64,000 nucleotides of DNA from JBEKTW01 sp963727845 (GTDB lineage: Bacteria; Bacteroidota; Ignavibacteria; UBA10030; SZUA-254), in assembly GCA_963727845.1 (NCBI GenBank), contig CAVSHI010000006.1:506728-570727 (forward strand). The letters are read 5' to 3'. Under the pieces are notes generated by a model that made no database searches, was not told the origin of the DNA, and was given only the letters and a program-made list of their open reading frames with translations. This document shows, piece after piece, positions 24,789-33,347 of the stretch. Position numbers and translations under genes: made by a program. Each line of letters opens with the position of its first letter. Within the stretch, counting starts at the first letter, position 1.

Positions 24789-25933
24789 CAGCACAACCAG
24801 GGAATCGAGTGTCTCTCATCGACCGCTATCTGAAGCCGAGTGTTTTGCGAATGCTGGAGAGGTTGTTTTCGAAGGCTCCCGTTTCTCCACACGAGCCGCA
24901 TCACTCGGAAATAAAACGCATCCTCGTCATCCGTCAGCACGACCAGCTCGGTGATTTCCTTCTTGCCACACCCGTCATTCGAGCGCTGAGGGAGCACTAT
25001 CCCGATGCGAAGATAGGATTGCTCGTGAGGGACTACTTTGCCGATGTGGCTTCCTTGGTACCGGGTATTGACGAGATACTGGTGTTCAGGGCAAATCTGT
25101 TTCATTGGACATTCAAGCGGTTCACGACACTCTGGAATCAGCTGCGAAGAAGATGGGATATGGCCGTAGTTCTCAACACCGTTAGTCACTCCCTTACTTC
25201 CGATGTCCTTGCCTATCTGTCGGGCGCGCGGTACATCGTGGGTTCTGAAGCGCACGTTTTTTCCGGATGCAGCAGGAATTTTTTCTATAATGTTGTCGCC
25301 CCGTTGCACGGGCCGCCCCGGCATCAGACCGACCGAAACCTCGACATCGTACGGATTCTCGGAGTCGACACGCACAACCTGTCCGAGGAGATACGGATTC
25401 CCGAAAACGAGAGGATTCCGGCGCTTGAGCGGATGTCGAAAGCAATCTCGCCCCCGCGGCCGCTCATAGGAATGCACATCGGTGCCGGCAAGAAACTCAA
25501 CCGCTGGCCCGTCAGGAATTTTGCCAGTCTGGCCGAACAACTTCGTGAGAAGTTTGGCGCCGGAATTGTTCTTTTCTGGGGTCCGGCGGAAGGAGAATTG
25601 TACCGGGAGTTTTGCAGTTCCGTGAGTTTCAGTCCGATGAGCGTGGAACCTTCTCCGTTGCTGCAACTTGCAGCCTGTTTTTCCCAGTGTGACGCGATGG
25701 TGTGCAACGACACGGGTGTAATGCATCTTGCGGCGGCAGTCGGAGTTCCGCTCGTCGCGATTTTTGGGCCAACAGACCCGGCGGAATGGATGCCTATCGG
25801 AAAGAACTGCGTGTCAATTCGCGGAGAGAAGGGGATCACCGGAAATGTGAATCCCGGGAATGTTCTTCACGCCTTTCAGAACCTCCTCGGTGCGAAACTC
25901 GGCAGGTCACTGGAGAACAAATCCAGCGTTTGA
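24785..25933 (+). CDS. Glycosyltransferase family 9 (second heptosyltransferase-like)
   Basis: A protein of about 375-382 residues with the GT9 landmarks: RILVIRQHDQLGDFLLATPVI, a GMHIGAGKKLNRWP donor-site strand and CNDTGVMHLAAAVGVPLVAIFGPT. The start is either TTG 24785, overlapping the upstream stop, or GTG 24809, which has AGGG at better spacing. It is the last gene of the LPS cluster. Substrates cannot be assigned beyond ADP-heptose or a related nucleotide sugar. Confidence 0.86.
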   Translation: MTAQPGNRVSLIDRYLKPSVLRMLERLFSKAPVSPHEPHHSEIKRILVIRQHDQLGDFLLATPVIRALREHYPDAKIGLLVRDYFADVASLVPGIDEILVFRANLFHWTFKRFTTLWNQLRRRWDMAVVLNTVSHSLTSDVLAYLSGARYIVGSEAHVFSGCSRNFFYNVVAPLHGPPRHQTDRNLDIVRILGVDTHNLSEEIRIPENERIPALERMSKAISPPRPLIGMHIGAGKKLNRWPVRNFASLAEQLREKFGAGIVLFWGPAEGELYREFCSSVSFSPMSVEPSPLLQLAACFSQCDAMVCNDTGVMHLAAAVGVPLVAIFGPTDPAEWMPIGKNCVSIRGEKGITGNVNPGNVLHAFQNLLGAKLGRSLENKSSV

Positions 25934-25987
25934 TTTTTACCGGCAGATTGATTACTATCGTTCATCCACCAATGGCTTGGGATTACA

Positions 25988-26296
25988 ATGGAGAATAAAG
26001 AAAAAGACCAGTTACTTTTCATACAACTTATCCTCATGTTCCAAACGGCGGCGATGCAGCATATGGGCAAGCTGAAGAATCCGCTGACGGATAAAGTCGA
26101 CCAGGATTTGCCCCAGGCGCAGATCTCCATCGATATGCTCGAGATGCTTCACAAGAAGACCAAGTCCAATCTCTCTCACGAAGAAGACAGAATGCTCTCG
26201 ATGGTTCTCCAGGAACTCAGGTTGAACTACGTTGACGAGGTTGCCAAGGCGCAAAAACCCGGGACCACGTCGACAGAATCGACAACTCAACCATGA
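25988..26296 (+). CDS. DUF1844 family protein
   Basis: A 102-residue soluble protein beginning MENKEKDQLLFIQLILMFQ, with the family pattern AAMQHMGKLKNP, QAQISIDMLEMLHKKTKSNL and EDRMLSMVLQELRLNYVD. It is helical and ends in a Ser/Thr-rich tail. The family is widespread but of unknown function. Its stop overlaps the nadK start (ATGA), so the two are translationally coupled, which hints at a link to nucleotide or NADP metabolism but does not show one. Confidence 0.85.
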   Translation: MENKEKDQLLFIQLILMFQTAAMQHMGKLKNPLTDKVDQDLPQAQISIDMLEMLHKKTKSNLSHEEDRMLSMVLQELRLNYVDEVAKAQKPGTTSTESTTQP

Positions 26297-27183
26297 CATT
26301 CGGTATTATCGGCAATACTGCCAAGCCGGCAACAAACGACGTCACGAAACGTCTCATTGCATATTTGTCGAAGAAGAACCTCTCGTTTGTTCTTCATGAG
26401 GATTTCGCGAGATCATTGCAGGCGTCGAACGTCCTCCCGGCGAAGCAAAAATTGGTGTCGGCTCCGGAGAGCGAGCTCGCAAAGAAATGTGATTTCATCG
26501 TTGCCCTTGGAGGCGACGGGACCATGCTCGCTGCCGCGCGTCTGGTCGGCGAGCAGGAAATTCCGATCCTGGGGATTAACCTGGGAAAGCTGGGATTTCT
26601 CGCAGAGGTTTCCGTCGAGGAAATGCAGCAGTACATCGATGAGATTCTTGACGGCAACTATCTCGTTGAGGAACGCATGGTGCTTCAGGCAACGGCCGGA
26701 AAGGATAACAAGAAGTTCTACGGTTTGAACGAAATCGTGGTCGACAAGGGCGCTTCACCGCGCGTGATCGACCTGGAAACGTACGTCAACAATGATTATG
26801 TGGTAACGTATGCCGCCGACGGAATAATGGCGGCGACGCCGACCGGTTCGACGGGATATTCGCTGGCAAGCGGCGGACCTCTCGTCGCACCGCAAAGCAG
26901 CGTCATCATCATCACTCCCATGGCGCCGCACACTCTGACGGCCCGGCCGATCATTGTTCCGGACACGTGCACCATCAAAGTGAAGGTGAAGTTTGCTCCG
27001 AAACCTGTGCATATCACCGCCGATGGACAGATGGAAGGTTTTTATGAGGCGCCGGCAGAATTCGACATCAGCAAAGCCGAATACAAGATTAAGCTCGTCA
27101 AGAAAAACAAACACACATTTTACGACCTCCTCCGGACGAAGTTGATGTGGGGGAGAGACGTGAGACTCGGGCCAAGAAAATAG
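26293..27183 (+). CDS. nadK: NAD kinase
   Basis: A 296-residue kinase that phosphorylates NAD to NADP in the cytosol. The diacylglycerol-kinase-like fold signature GGDGT lies at residues 73-77, with D75 as the catalytic aspartate. NLGKLGFLAEVS, the NE motif (GLNEIVVDKG) and the PTGSTGYSLASGGPLV loop follow. Length and ending (WGRDVR) are ordinary. The start ATG overlaps the stop of the DUF1844 gene, and radA begins two bases after the nadK stop. Confidence 0.95.
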   Translation: MTFGIIGNTAKPATNDVTKRLIAYLSKKNLSFVLHEDFARSLQASNVLPAKQKLVSAPESELAKKCDFIVALGGDGTMLAAARLVGEQEIPILGINLGKLGFLAEVSVEEMQQYIDEILDGNYLVEERMVLQATAGKDNKKFYGLNEIVVDKGASPRVIDLETYVNNDYVVTYAADGIMAATPTGSTGYSLASGGPLVAPQSSVIIITPMAPHTLTARPIIVPDTCTIKVKVKFAPKPVHITADGQMEGFYEAPAEFDISKAEYKIKLVKKNKHTFYDLLRTKLMWGRDVRLGPRK

Positions 27184-27184
27184 G

Positions 27185-28537
27185 GTGGCGAAAGTCCGTT
27201 CCAAATACGTTTGCCAGTCGTGCGCGTACGAATCGCCTCGCTGGATCGGGCGTTGTCCGAACTGCGGCGAGTGGAATTCGTTCGTCGAAGAACTCTCCCA
27301 GAAAGTCACCGCGCGGAAAGCGGTGAAGGATACAAACATCAAAGCGATTCCGCTCAGCGAGGTCGACCTGACGGATGACCACCGGATACCGTCGTCCATG
27401 TCCGAGTTTGACCGCGTGCTCGGCGGAGGCGTTGTTCTCGGCTCAGTTGTTCTTCTCGGCGGCGATCCCGGCGTCGGCAAGTCGACCCTCATGATGCAGC
27501 TCGCATCCCAGATGAAAGATCAGCTTGTCCTGTACGTCTCCGGAGAGGAATCAACAAAACAGATCAAACTGCGGGCTGAACGACTGGGCCTGAAGACCAC
27601 GGACAAGCTGCTGCTTCTCACGGAGACGAGTGTGGATGTAGTAGCGGAAGTTGTTGACCGTGCCGCTCCCGATATCATGATCGTCGATTCAATCCAGACA
27701 ATGTTCCGGCCCGAGCTCGAGAGCTCGGCGGGGAGTGTCGGCCAGGTTCGAGAGTCGACCGCACTCTTCACCCGGATCGCAAAAAGCAAGTCTATCCCCA
27801 TTTTTCTTATCGGCCATGTGACCAAAGAAGGCGCCATCGCCGGCCCCAAAGTCATCGAGCACATGGTGGATACCGTTCTGCAGTTCGAAGGAGAACGGCA
27901 GTATGCATACCGCATCCTGCGCGCCCTCAAGAACCGTTTCGGCTCGACGAACGAAATCGGCGTGTTCGAGATGCGCGACAACGGCCTGCAGGAAGTGAAG
28001 AATCCTTCGGAAGTATTCCTGTCTCAGCGGTCGTTCGGGACTTCCGGCTCGACAGTTGTTGCGAGCATTGAGGGTACGCGTCCGATCCTGATCGAAGTCC
28101 AGGCGCTGGTTACGCCGACGAGTTATGGAGTTCCCCAACGAAATACAACCGGGTTCGATTATCGCCGCCTCAGTTTGCTTCTCGCCGTTCTCGAAAAAAG
28201 AGCAGGGGTCATGCTGGGCCAGTTCGATGTTTTTGCGAATATTGCCGGCGGTGTCCGCATCGATGAACCTGCTGCGGACCTGGGAATCGCTATTTCCATT
28301 ATTTCCAGTCTCCGCGACAAGCCGGTGGATTCACAGAGTGTCGCAGTCGGAGAAATAGGGCTCAACGGGGAAGTGCGCACCGTTAGTCAGATTGAGAAAC
28401 GCGTGCAGGAAGCCGCCAAGCTTGGCTTCCAGCGAATCGTTCTGCCGGCGAACAATACCAAAGGAATTCAGCGCGACACAGGCATCCAGATTGTCGGCGT
28501 CGAGCGGATTGAGGAAGCGATTGGCGCATTGCTGTGA
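27185..28537 (+). CDS. radA: DNA repair protein RadA
   Basis: A 450-residue ATPase that promotes branch migration in recombination. It has the N-terminal zinc finger (C10, C13, C24, C27), Walker A GGDPGVGKST at 92-101, the RadA-specific KNRFG motif at 249-253 and a C-terminal Lon-protease-like domain (GGVRIDEPAADLGIAISIIS, EIGLNGEVR). The start is GTG at 27185. It is coupled to nadK. All expected motifs are present and the length is normal. Confidence 0.95.
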   Translation: MAKVRSKYVCQSCAYESPRWIGRCPNCGEWNSFVEELSQKVTARKAVKDTNIKAIPLSEVDLTDDHRIPSSMSEFDRVLGGGVVLGSVVLLGGDPGVGKSTLMMQLASQMKDQLVLYVSGEESTKQIKLRAERLGLKTTDKLLLLTETSVDVVAEVVDRAAPDIMIVDSIQTMFRPELESSAGSVGQVRESTALFTRIAKSKSIPIFLIGHVTKEGAIAGPKVIEHMVDTVLQFEGERQYAYRILRALKNRFGSTNEIGVFEMRDNGLQEVKNPSEVFLSQRSFGTSGSTVVASIEGTRPILIEVQALVTPTSYGVPQRNTTGFDYRRLSLLLAVLEKRAGVMLGQFDVFANIAGGVRIDEPAADLGIAISIISSLRDKPVDSQSVAVGEIGLNGEVRTVSQIEKRVQEAAKLGFQRIVLPANNTKGIQRDTGIQIVGVERIEEAIGALL

Positions 28538-28619
28538 TGGTCCGTGTGTGTACGCAATCGCGCCAGAGTTCAACCTTCCGTTTTGCGCTGGGCTGTAGAT
28601 GCACCGGAGCTGAAAATTC

Positions 28620-29225
28620 ATGATCAGGATTGTTGTTGCCACCCGCAACAAAGGAAAACTGAAAGAGATTTCCGTTCTCATGAGCGGACTTCCGATTGAG
28701 ATGCTTTCCGCATTTGATTTCCCGGAGCTGCCGGAAGTTGACGAAGACGGCGAAACTCTTGAAGAGAATGCGCTGAAGAAAGCCCGGGCGCTGTTCAGCG
28801 CCACGCGCCTGCCCGCCCTCGCCGATGATTCGGGATTAGAAGTCCATGCCCTCAACATGCGGCCTGGAGTCCTCTCAGCGCGCTACGCCGGTGAAAACGT
28901 CAGCTACGAAGCAAACAACGAGAAGCTGCTGCTGGAACTGAGGGATGTTCCGGCGGGCCGCCGGAGGGCACAGTTTCGCTGTGTCGCCGCCTTTGTCGCG
29001 GAAGGCCTGGAGAGAACGACAACAGGAATCTGTCCCGGAAGAATCATCGATGCTCCGCGGGGGGAGGGCGGATTCGGCTATGACCCGTTGTTCGTGCCCG
29101 ATGGTTACGATGAAACATTTGCCCAGCTTCCATTGGGGACGAAAAACACCATCAGTCATAGAGCGAAGGCCTTCGGGATGATGAAAACTTTCCTGGGCGG
29201 CTATCTGATCGAGGTGGAGCGCTGA
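28620..29225 (+). CDS. rdgB: dITP/XTP pyrophosphatase (RdgB/HAM1)
   Basis: A 201-residue house-cleaning enzyme that hydrolyses non-canonical purine nucleotides to monophosphates. It shows VVATRNKGKLKEI at the N-terminus, the catalytic LADDSGLEVHAL, GVLSARYAG, GGFGYDPLFVPDG and the ending KNTISHRAKA. ATG 28620 is the natural start. It follows radA after 82 bases, which hold no gene. Confidence 0.94.
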   Translation: MIRIVVATRNKGKLKEISVLMSGLPIEMLSAFDFPELPEVDEDGETLEENALKKARALFSATRLPALADDSGLEVHALNMRPGVLSARYAGENVSYEANNEKLLLELRDVPAGRRRAQFRCVAAFVAEGLERTTTGICPGRIIDAPRGEGGFGYDPLFVPDGYDETFAQLPLGTKNTISHRAKAFGMMKTFLGGYLIEVER

Positions 29226-29310
29226 TTTTCAATCAGGGTGCCGAATCCCCGTGCCCTCCCACAATCACTGCATTTCGCCTGCGTTGCTGAACTTCGAAGC
29301 GTGTGTCGTA

Positions 29311-30261
29311 CTACTCCACCGGGATTCGCTGCACGTTGTGCGCGAGCCACTTATCGAAGGTTTGAAGTGACGGGTTCAAGGATCGCGATACATCGAGATT
29401 GCGAACGTTGCAGAAAACCTGCTCAAAGTCCCGGTTGAACTGGAACATGTTGCCAAGATCTTCCGCTCCGGGAAAACCGAAACTGCGGTATACTTCCGGA
29501 GTGATGGCGTTGTACCGGACTTCCCGACCCATTGCTTTCGTCAGGGCTGCTGCAAACTGGGTGCCCGTGAGATGTTCCCCCGCGATGCTGACGGTCCTTC
29601 CGATGAGTTCATTGCCCTTCTTGAAGATTCCATAAGCGCATTTGCCGATATCTTCAGCCGACATGGATGGAAGTTTCTTGTTGCCCATCGGGAGGGTGAA
29701 CACCAATGTGCCATCGGGCCCTTTTTTCGGTCCCATTCCGAAGTAGATAAGGTTGTCCCAGTAGAACGATGTTTGCAGGAAAGTTGTCGGGAGGCCGAGG
29801 GACGTGAACACCTGATTGGCTTCGCCCTTGGCATCGAAATGCGGGACCTTGTACTTTCCCATCAGCGTCGGCATGCGGTTGTCGCTGATCGGCACCCATC
29901 TGCGGGTGTCTTCGAGCGTTGACCAGATAACGTGTCGGACTCCGGCATGCTTTGCTGCCCGAGCCATCGCGGTTGCATGGGCGACCTCTTTCTCGGGTGA
30001 AAAATGCGCCCAGAAAAATGTAACGCAGTATGCCCCGTACGCCCCTTCGAATCCTCTTTTCAAACTTGCTTCATCATCGACATCGGCCCGGACGATTTCG
30101 GCGCCAAGTTTCGCCAGCTCCTTCGCCTTATCGGAGTTGGTATCTCTTGTGAGCGCCCGTACCGAAAAACCGCCGTTCGGGTCATCGAGGATGGCGCGTA
30201 CCAATCCTCCCCCTTGCGCCCCGGTTGCACCGACAACCGCGATAATTTTCTTTTCTGCCAT
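29311..30261 (-). CDS. NmrA-family NAD(P)-binding protein
   Basis: A 316-residue atypical short-chain dehydrogenase. The Rossmann motif VVGATGAQGGGLVRAIL is at the N-terminus, followed by RALTRDTNSDKAKEL and the NmrA-like GVRHVIWSTLEDTRR. The start ATG (reverse complement of 30259-30261) has AAGGAG at ideal distance; the frame continues 81 codons further upstream but without a better start. Relatives include NADPH sensors and quinone or phenylcoumaran reductases, so the substrate is unknown. It is transcribed away from the DUF4905-like gene. Confidence 0.85.
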   Translation of the reverse strand: MAEKKIIAVVGATGAQGGGLVRAILDDPNGGFSVRALTRDTNSDKAKELAKLGAEIVRADVDDEASLKRGFEGAYGAYCVTFFWAHFSPEKEVAHATAMARAAKHAGVRHVIWSTLEDTRRWVPISDNRMPTLMGKYKVPHFDAKGEANQVFTSLGLPTTFLQTSFYWDNLIYFGMGPKKGPDGTLVFTLPMGNKKLPSMSAEDIGKCAYGIFKKGNELIGRTVSIAGEHLTGTQFAAALTKAMGREVRYNAITPEVYRSFGFPGAEDLGNMFQFNRDFEQVFCNVRNLDVSRSLNPSLQTFDKWLAHNVQRIPVE

Positions 30262-30337
30262 GTACTTCTCCTTGTTAAGTTGGATGGGATTTGTCCTACG
30301 TAGAACGATAGATTGCGGAAATAGTTCCCTGTTTGGG

Positions 30338-31279
30338 ATGGGATTGTCTGAATTTGGTAATGTCTCGCCTGCTGCGTATCTTGGACTGAATTTTTTGTCG
30401 GACATCTTTGTGAAACTGATCTCAAATTTTTTTGCCAGAAACCTTGTACCGGAATGGGAATTTACCACGAAAGGGATTCTCTGGCGGCTCCTTCCATCCG
30501 ACAATGACTACTTTGTCGGAGAGGACCGGGATCTTGCCAGGAAATCTGTCAGATTCTTCTGCATCAACCCGACTTCAGGGAAGGCCTGTTGGCACGACGT
30601 GCAGTTTCATGAGAAGTGGTGGATCGGTATTGAAGCAATACATCGTGACATTGTTTTCTTTCACGAGTTTGCATCTCCGGACCTCCCCGGCCACAAAAAA
30701 ATCTATGCGGTGGAGCTTTCGACGGGAAGAATTTTGTGGTTCAATGAGGAATTGGAATTCCTGTTCGCGTACGAGGAGAAAGTGTACGCGGCCAGCATCA
30801 CAGGCGAGCAACGCATGTTCCTCGAGCTGGATATGCACAGCGGTGCCGTTCTCGCTGAGCCCGATTTCTCAGCCGTAAATGCGCTCAGGGATACAGCGCT
30901 CAATGTGTCTGTCAATGTCCAGTTTCCGCACCCCTTTGATGCAAGCATCGATGCACCGTCATCCATAAAAAGCGTTGAGCAAGCCATTACAACGGCCAGG
31001 AACCCTGGGTCAATTGAATATCTTGAAATAGGCGGGAAGATGGTCGTGGGATACCATGACAACCTCAGCCCCAAAGCGGGGGAGCAGGTTTTCCTTCAGA
31101 ACATTGTCATCGTTGACACGAACGCCGGCAGAATTGTCTACAGGGATTATTTGAATTCGACCGGCACAGCCGCCTCTATTCCCGTCCCCGACTTGTTCTT
31201 CGGAAGGGGAACTTTCATCTATTACGTCAGGGAGAAAAAGACCTTGACGGCTATAGATTTGAAACCTCAGCGAGTGTGA
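30338..31279 (+). CDS. Conserved hypothetical protein (DUF4905-like)
   Basis: About 313 residues from ATG 30338; the reading frame is open far upstream, but that part is antisense to the NmrA gene. ATG 30284 is an alternative start and neither has a strong ribosome site. The sequence reads like a beta-propeller-type protein (WEFTTKGILWRLLPSDNDYFVGE, AVELSTGRILWFNEELEFLFAYEEKVYA). From memory it resembles DUF4905 of the Bacteroidota/Chlorobiota group; this is tentative. No signal peptide is obvious. It lies 28 bases before the Fe-S oxidoreductase gene, on the same strand. Confidence 0.65.
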   Translation: MGLSEFGNVSPAAYLGLNFLSDIFVKLISNFFARNLVPEWEFTTKGILWRLLPSDNDYFVGEDRDLARKSVRFFCINPTSGKACWHDVQFHEKWWIGIEAIHRDIVFFHEFASPDLPGHKKIYAVELSTGRILWFNEELEFLFAYEEKVYAASITGEQRMFLELDMHSGAVLAEPDFSAVNALRDTALNVSVNVQFPHPFDASIDAPSSIKSVEQAITTARNPGSIEYLEIGGKMVVGYHDNLSPKAGEQVFLQNIVIVDTNAGRIVYRDYLNSTGTAASIPVPDLFFGRGTFIYYVREKKTLTAIDLKPQRV

Positions 31280-31307
31280 AATAATCGACACCAGACTGCC
31301 ACTTTTC

Positions 31308-33347
31308 ATGACAACACAGTCGATCGTTTTTCTCATAATTCTCGTCGGTTCCTTTGTCTTCTTCGGGACCAATATCTTCCGGCTTATTTCCTACCTGCAG
31401 ATTGGGAAACCCGAAAATAGATTCGATAGCCCGCGCGAACGAATTCAGAATGTGCTGACCATTGCTTTTGGACACAAGAAGCTCCTTCGCGAGCCGGCCG
31501 CTGGAATCATGCACTTTTTTATCTTCTGGGGGTTTGTGATTCTCCTCCTGGCGATTCTTGAGTCCATGGGCGAGGGATTGTCTGAAGGGTTTTCATTTGC
31601 ATTCCTTGGACCGCTTTATCCGCCGCTCATGTTTCTCGAAGACCTCATCGGCGTGCTCGTCGTCGGAGCTGTCCTGTATGCATTGTACCGACGTTGGGTT
31701 TCAGGGCCAAAACGACTGGAAGGTGACCGTCATGCCAGGATGGACGCCACGGTGATCCTTGTGGCAATCCTGTTGATTATGTGCTCCATGTTCGGTCAGA
31801 ACGCTGCCCGTATCGGCATGGCCCCGGGGGACATGGATGGAGCGCGTATCTTCTCAAATGCAATGTCCGGAATCTTCGCCGGCCTTAGTCCCGAGCAGCA
31901 CGACTTATGGTTTCATGCGCTGTGGTGGATTCACATCGGACTTGTGCTCGGTTTCATGAATTATCTTCCATACTCCAAACACCTTCACATAATCTCCTCC
32001 ATCCCGAACGTGTATTTTGCCAAGCGGCAGGTGAGGGGAACTCTTAGGCCGTTGAACCTCCAGGATGAAACCGCCTTGAGGTTCGGCGCGGCTGACGTTG
32101 AGGACCTGACGTGGAAGCAGCTGCTGGATGGATACTCGTGCACGGAATGCGGCCGCTGCACCGCGTCTTGCCCCGCCAATCTCACCGGGAAGATACTCTC
32201 TCCGAAGAAAATCATCGTCGATATCCGGCGCAGGCTGATGGAGAAAGCTCCGGTTGTTGTCACTGGTCAATTGTCATTCGTCAACGGTCAATGGCAAAAC
32301 GAGGCGGGACAACCGTCAACCGAGAAATTGCTAACCAATCAGCTTGTCGGCAACTACATCACCGAGGATGAACTCTGGGCGTGCACGACGTGCATGGCAT
32401 GCGTTCAGGAATGTCCGGTACAGATCGAGCATGTCGATGCGATTGTCGATATGAGGCGGTATCTCGTATTGAACGAATCGCGGTTTCCGAAAGAGATGCA
32501 GACAACATTTCAGAATCTTGAACGAAACTTTACTCCGTGGGGCTTCAGCCACTCTTCCAGAGCCGATTGGGCTGAAGGCTTGAACGTGCCGCGCCTGTCG
32601 GAGAAACGCGACGCGGAAATCCTGTTCTGGGTCGGATGTGCAGGAGCATATGACGCCCGGTACCAAAAGGTCACACAATCGTTCACAAAATTAATGCAGA
32701 TGGCGAACGTGAATTTCGCAATTCTGGGGACGGAAGAAAAGTGCAATGGTGATCCGGCACGGCGAGCCGGGAACGAGTACCTGGCTCAAATGCTCATAAC
32801 GGAGAATGTCGCTACACTGAACAAGTATGCCGTCCGGAAAATTGTGACCACCTGCCCCCATTGCTTCAATATATTCAAGAATGAGTATCCACAATTTGGC
32901 GGCAACTTCGTAGTGGTGCACCATACCGACTTCATCATGGAACTCATAAACACCGGCAGAATCAGTTTGACGAAGGAAAAGCGCGCGAAAATCACGTACC
33001 ACGATTCGTGTTACCTTGGCAGGTACAACCAGTTGTACGACCAGCCGCGGAAGGCCATTAAATCAATACCGGGCGTTGAAACTTCGGAGATGAAGCGTTC
33101 GCGCGATAGAGGTTTTTGTTGCGGCGCGGGCGGCGCGAGAATGTTCATGGAGGAAAACGTCGGCAAGCGCGTGAACATGGAAAGGACCGAGGAAGCCCTG
33201 GCGCTCAAACCAGATGTGATCGGCACCGCCTGTCCATTTTGCATGACCATGATGAGCGATGGAGTGAAGGCAAAAGAAGTTTCCGACCGGGTTCAGGTGA
33301 AGGACATCGCGGAGTTGGTGCTGGAGGCAGTAAGCGAGCCAAAGTGA
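31308..33347 (+). CDS. Membrane Fe-S oxidoreductase, EtfD/heterodisulfide reductase type
   Basis: A 679-residue fusion. Residues 1 to about 260 have about five transmembrane helices with haem-binding-type histidines (NarI-like). Next come two [4Fe-4S] motifs (CTECGRCTASCP and CTTCMACVQECP), then two CCG domains (VGCAGAYDARYQ through CPHCFNIFKNEYP, and SCYLGRYN with GFCCGAGGARM). This layout is that of the ETF:menaquinone oxidoreductase (EtfD/EMO) that passes electrons from acyl-CoA dehydrogenases to quinone. No etfAB genes are in the window, so other donors are possible. The gene overlaps the next one (GTGA). Confidence 0.88.
   Translation: MTTQSIVFLIILVGSFVFFGTNIFRLISYLQIGKPENRFDSPRERIQNVLTIAFGHKKLLREPAAGIMHFFIFWGFVILLLAILESMGEGLSEGFSFAFLGPLYPPLMFLEDLIGVLVVGAVLYALYRRWVSGPKRLEGDRHARMDATVILVAILLIMCSMFGQNAARIGMAPGDMDGARIFSNAMSGIFAGLSPEQHDLWFHALWWIHIGLVLGFMNYLPYSKHLHIISSIPNVYFAKRQVRGTLRPLNLQDETALRFGAADVEDLTWKQLLDGYSCTECGRCTASCPANLTGKILSPKKIIVDIRRRLMEKAPVVVTGQLSFVNGQWQNEAGQPSTEKLLTNQLVGNYITEDELWACTTCMACVQECPVQIEHVDAIVDMRRYLVLNESRFPKEMQTTFQNLERNFTPWGFSHSSRADWAEGLNVPRLSEKRDAEILFWVGCAGAYDARYQKVTQSFTKLMQMANVNFAILGTEEKCNGDPARRAGNEYLAQMLITENVATLNKYAVRKIVTTCPHCFNIFKNEYPQFGGNFVVVHHTDFIMELINTGRISLTKEKRAKITYHDSCYLGRYNQLYDQPRKAIKSIPGVETSEMKRSRDRGFCCGAGGARMFMEENVGKRVNMERTEEALALKPDVIGTACPFCMTMMSDGVKAKEVSDRVQVKDIAELVLEAVSEPK

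Noticed and set aside
24560..25726. 388-codon minus-strand frame opposite the GT2 and GT9 genes
   Set aside because: Shadow of high-G+C third positions in two clear glycosyltransferase genes.
29816..30330. Long plus-strand frame antisense to the NmrA gene, fused to the DUF4905-like frame
   Set aside because: It is the mirror of a well-supported minus-strand gene with its own AAGGAG site; only the part after about 30284-30338 looks like real protein.
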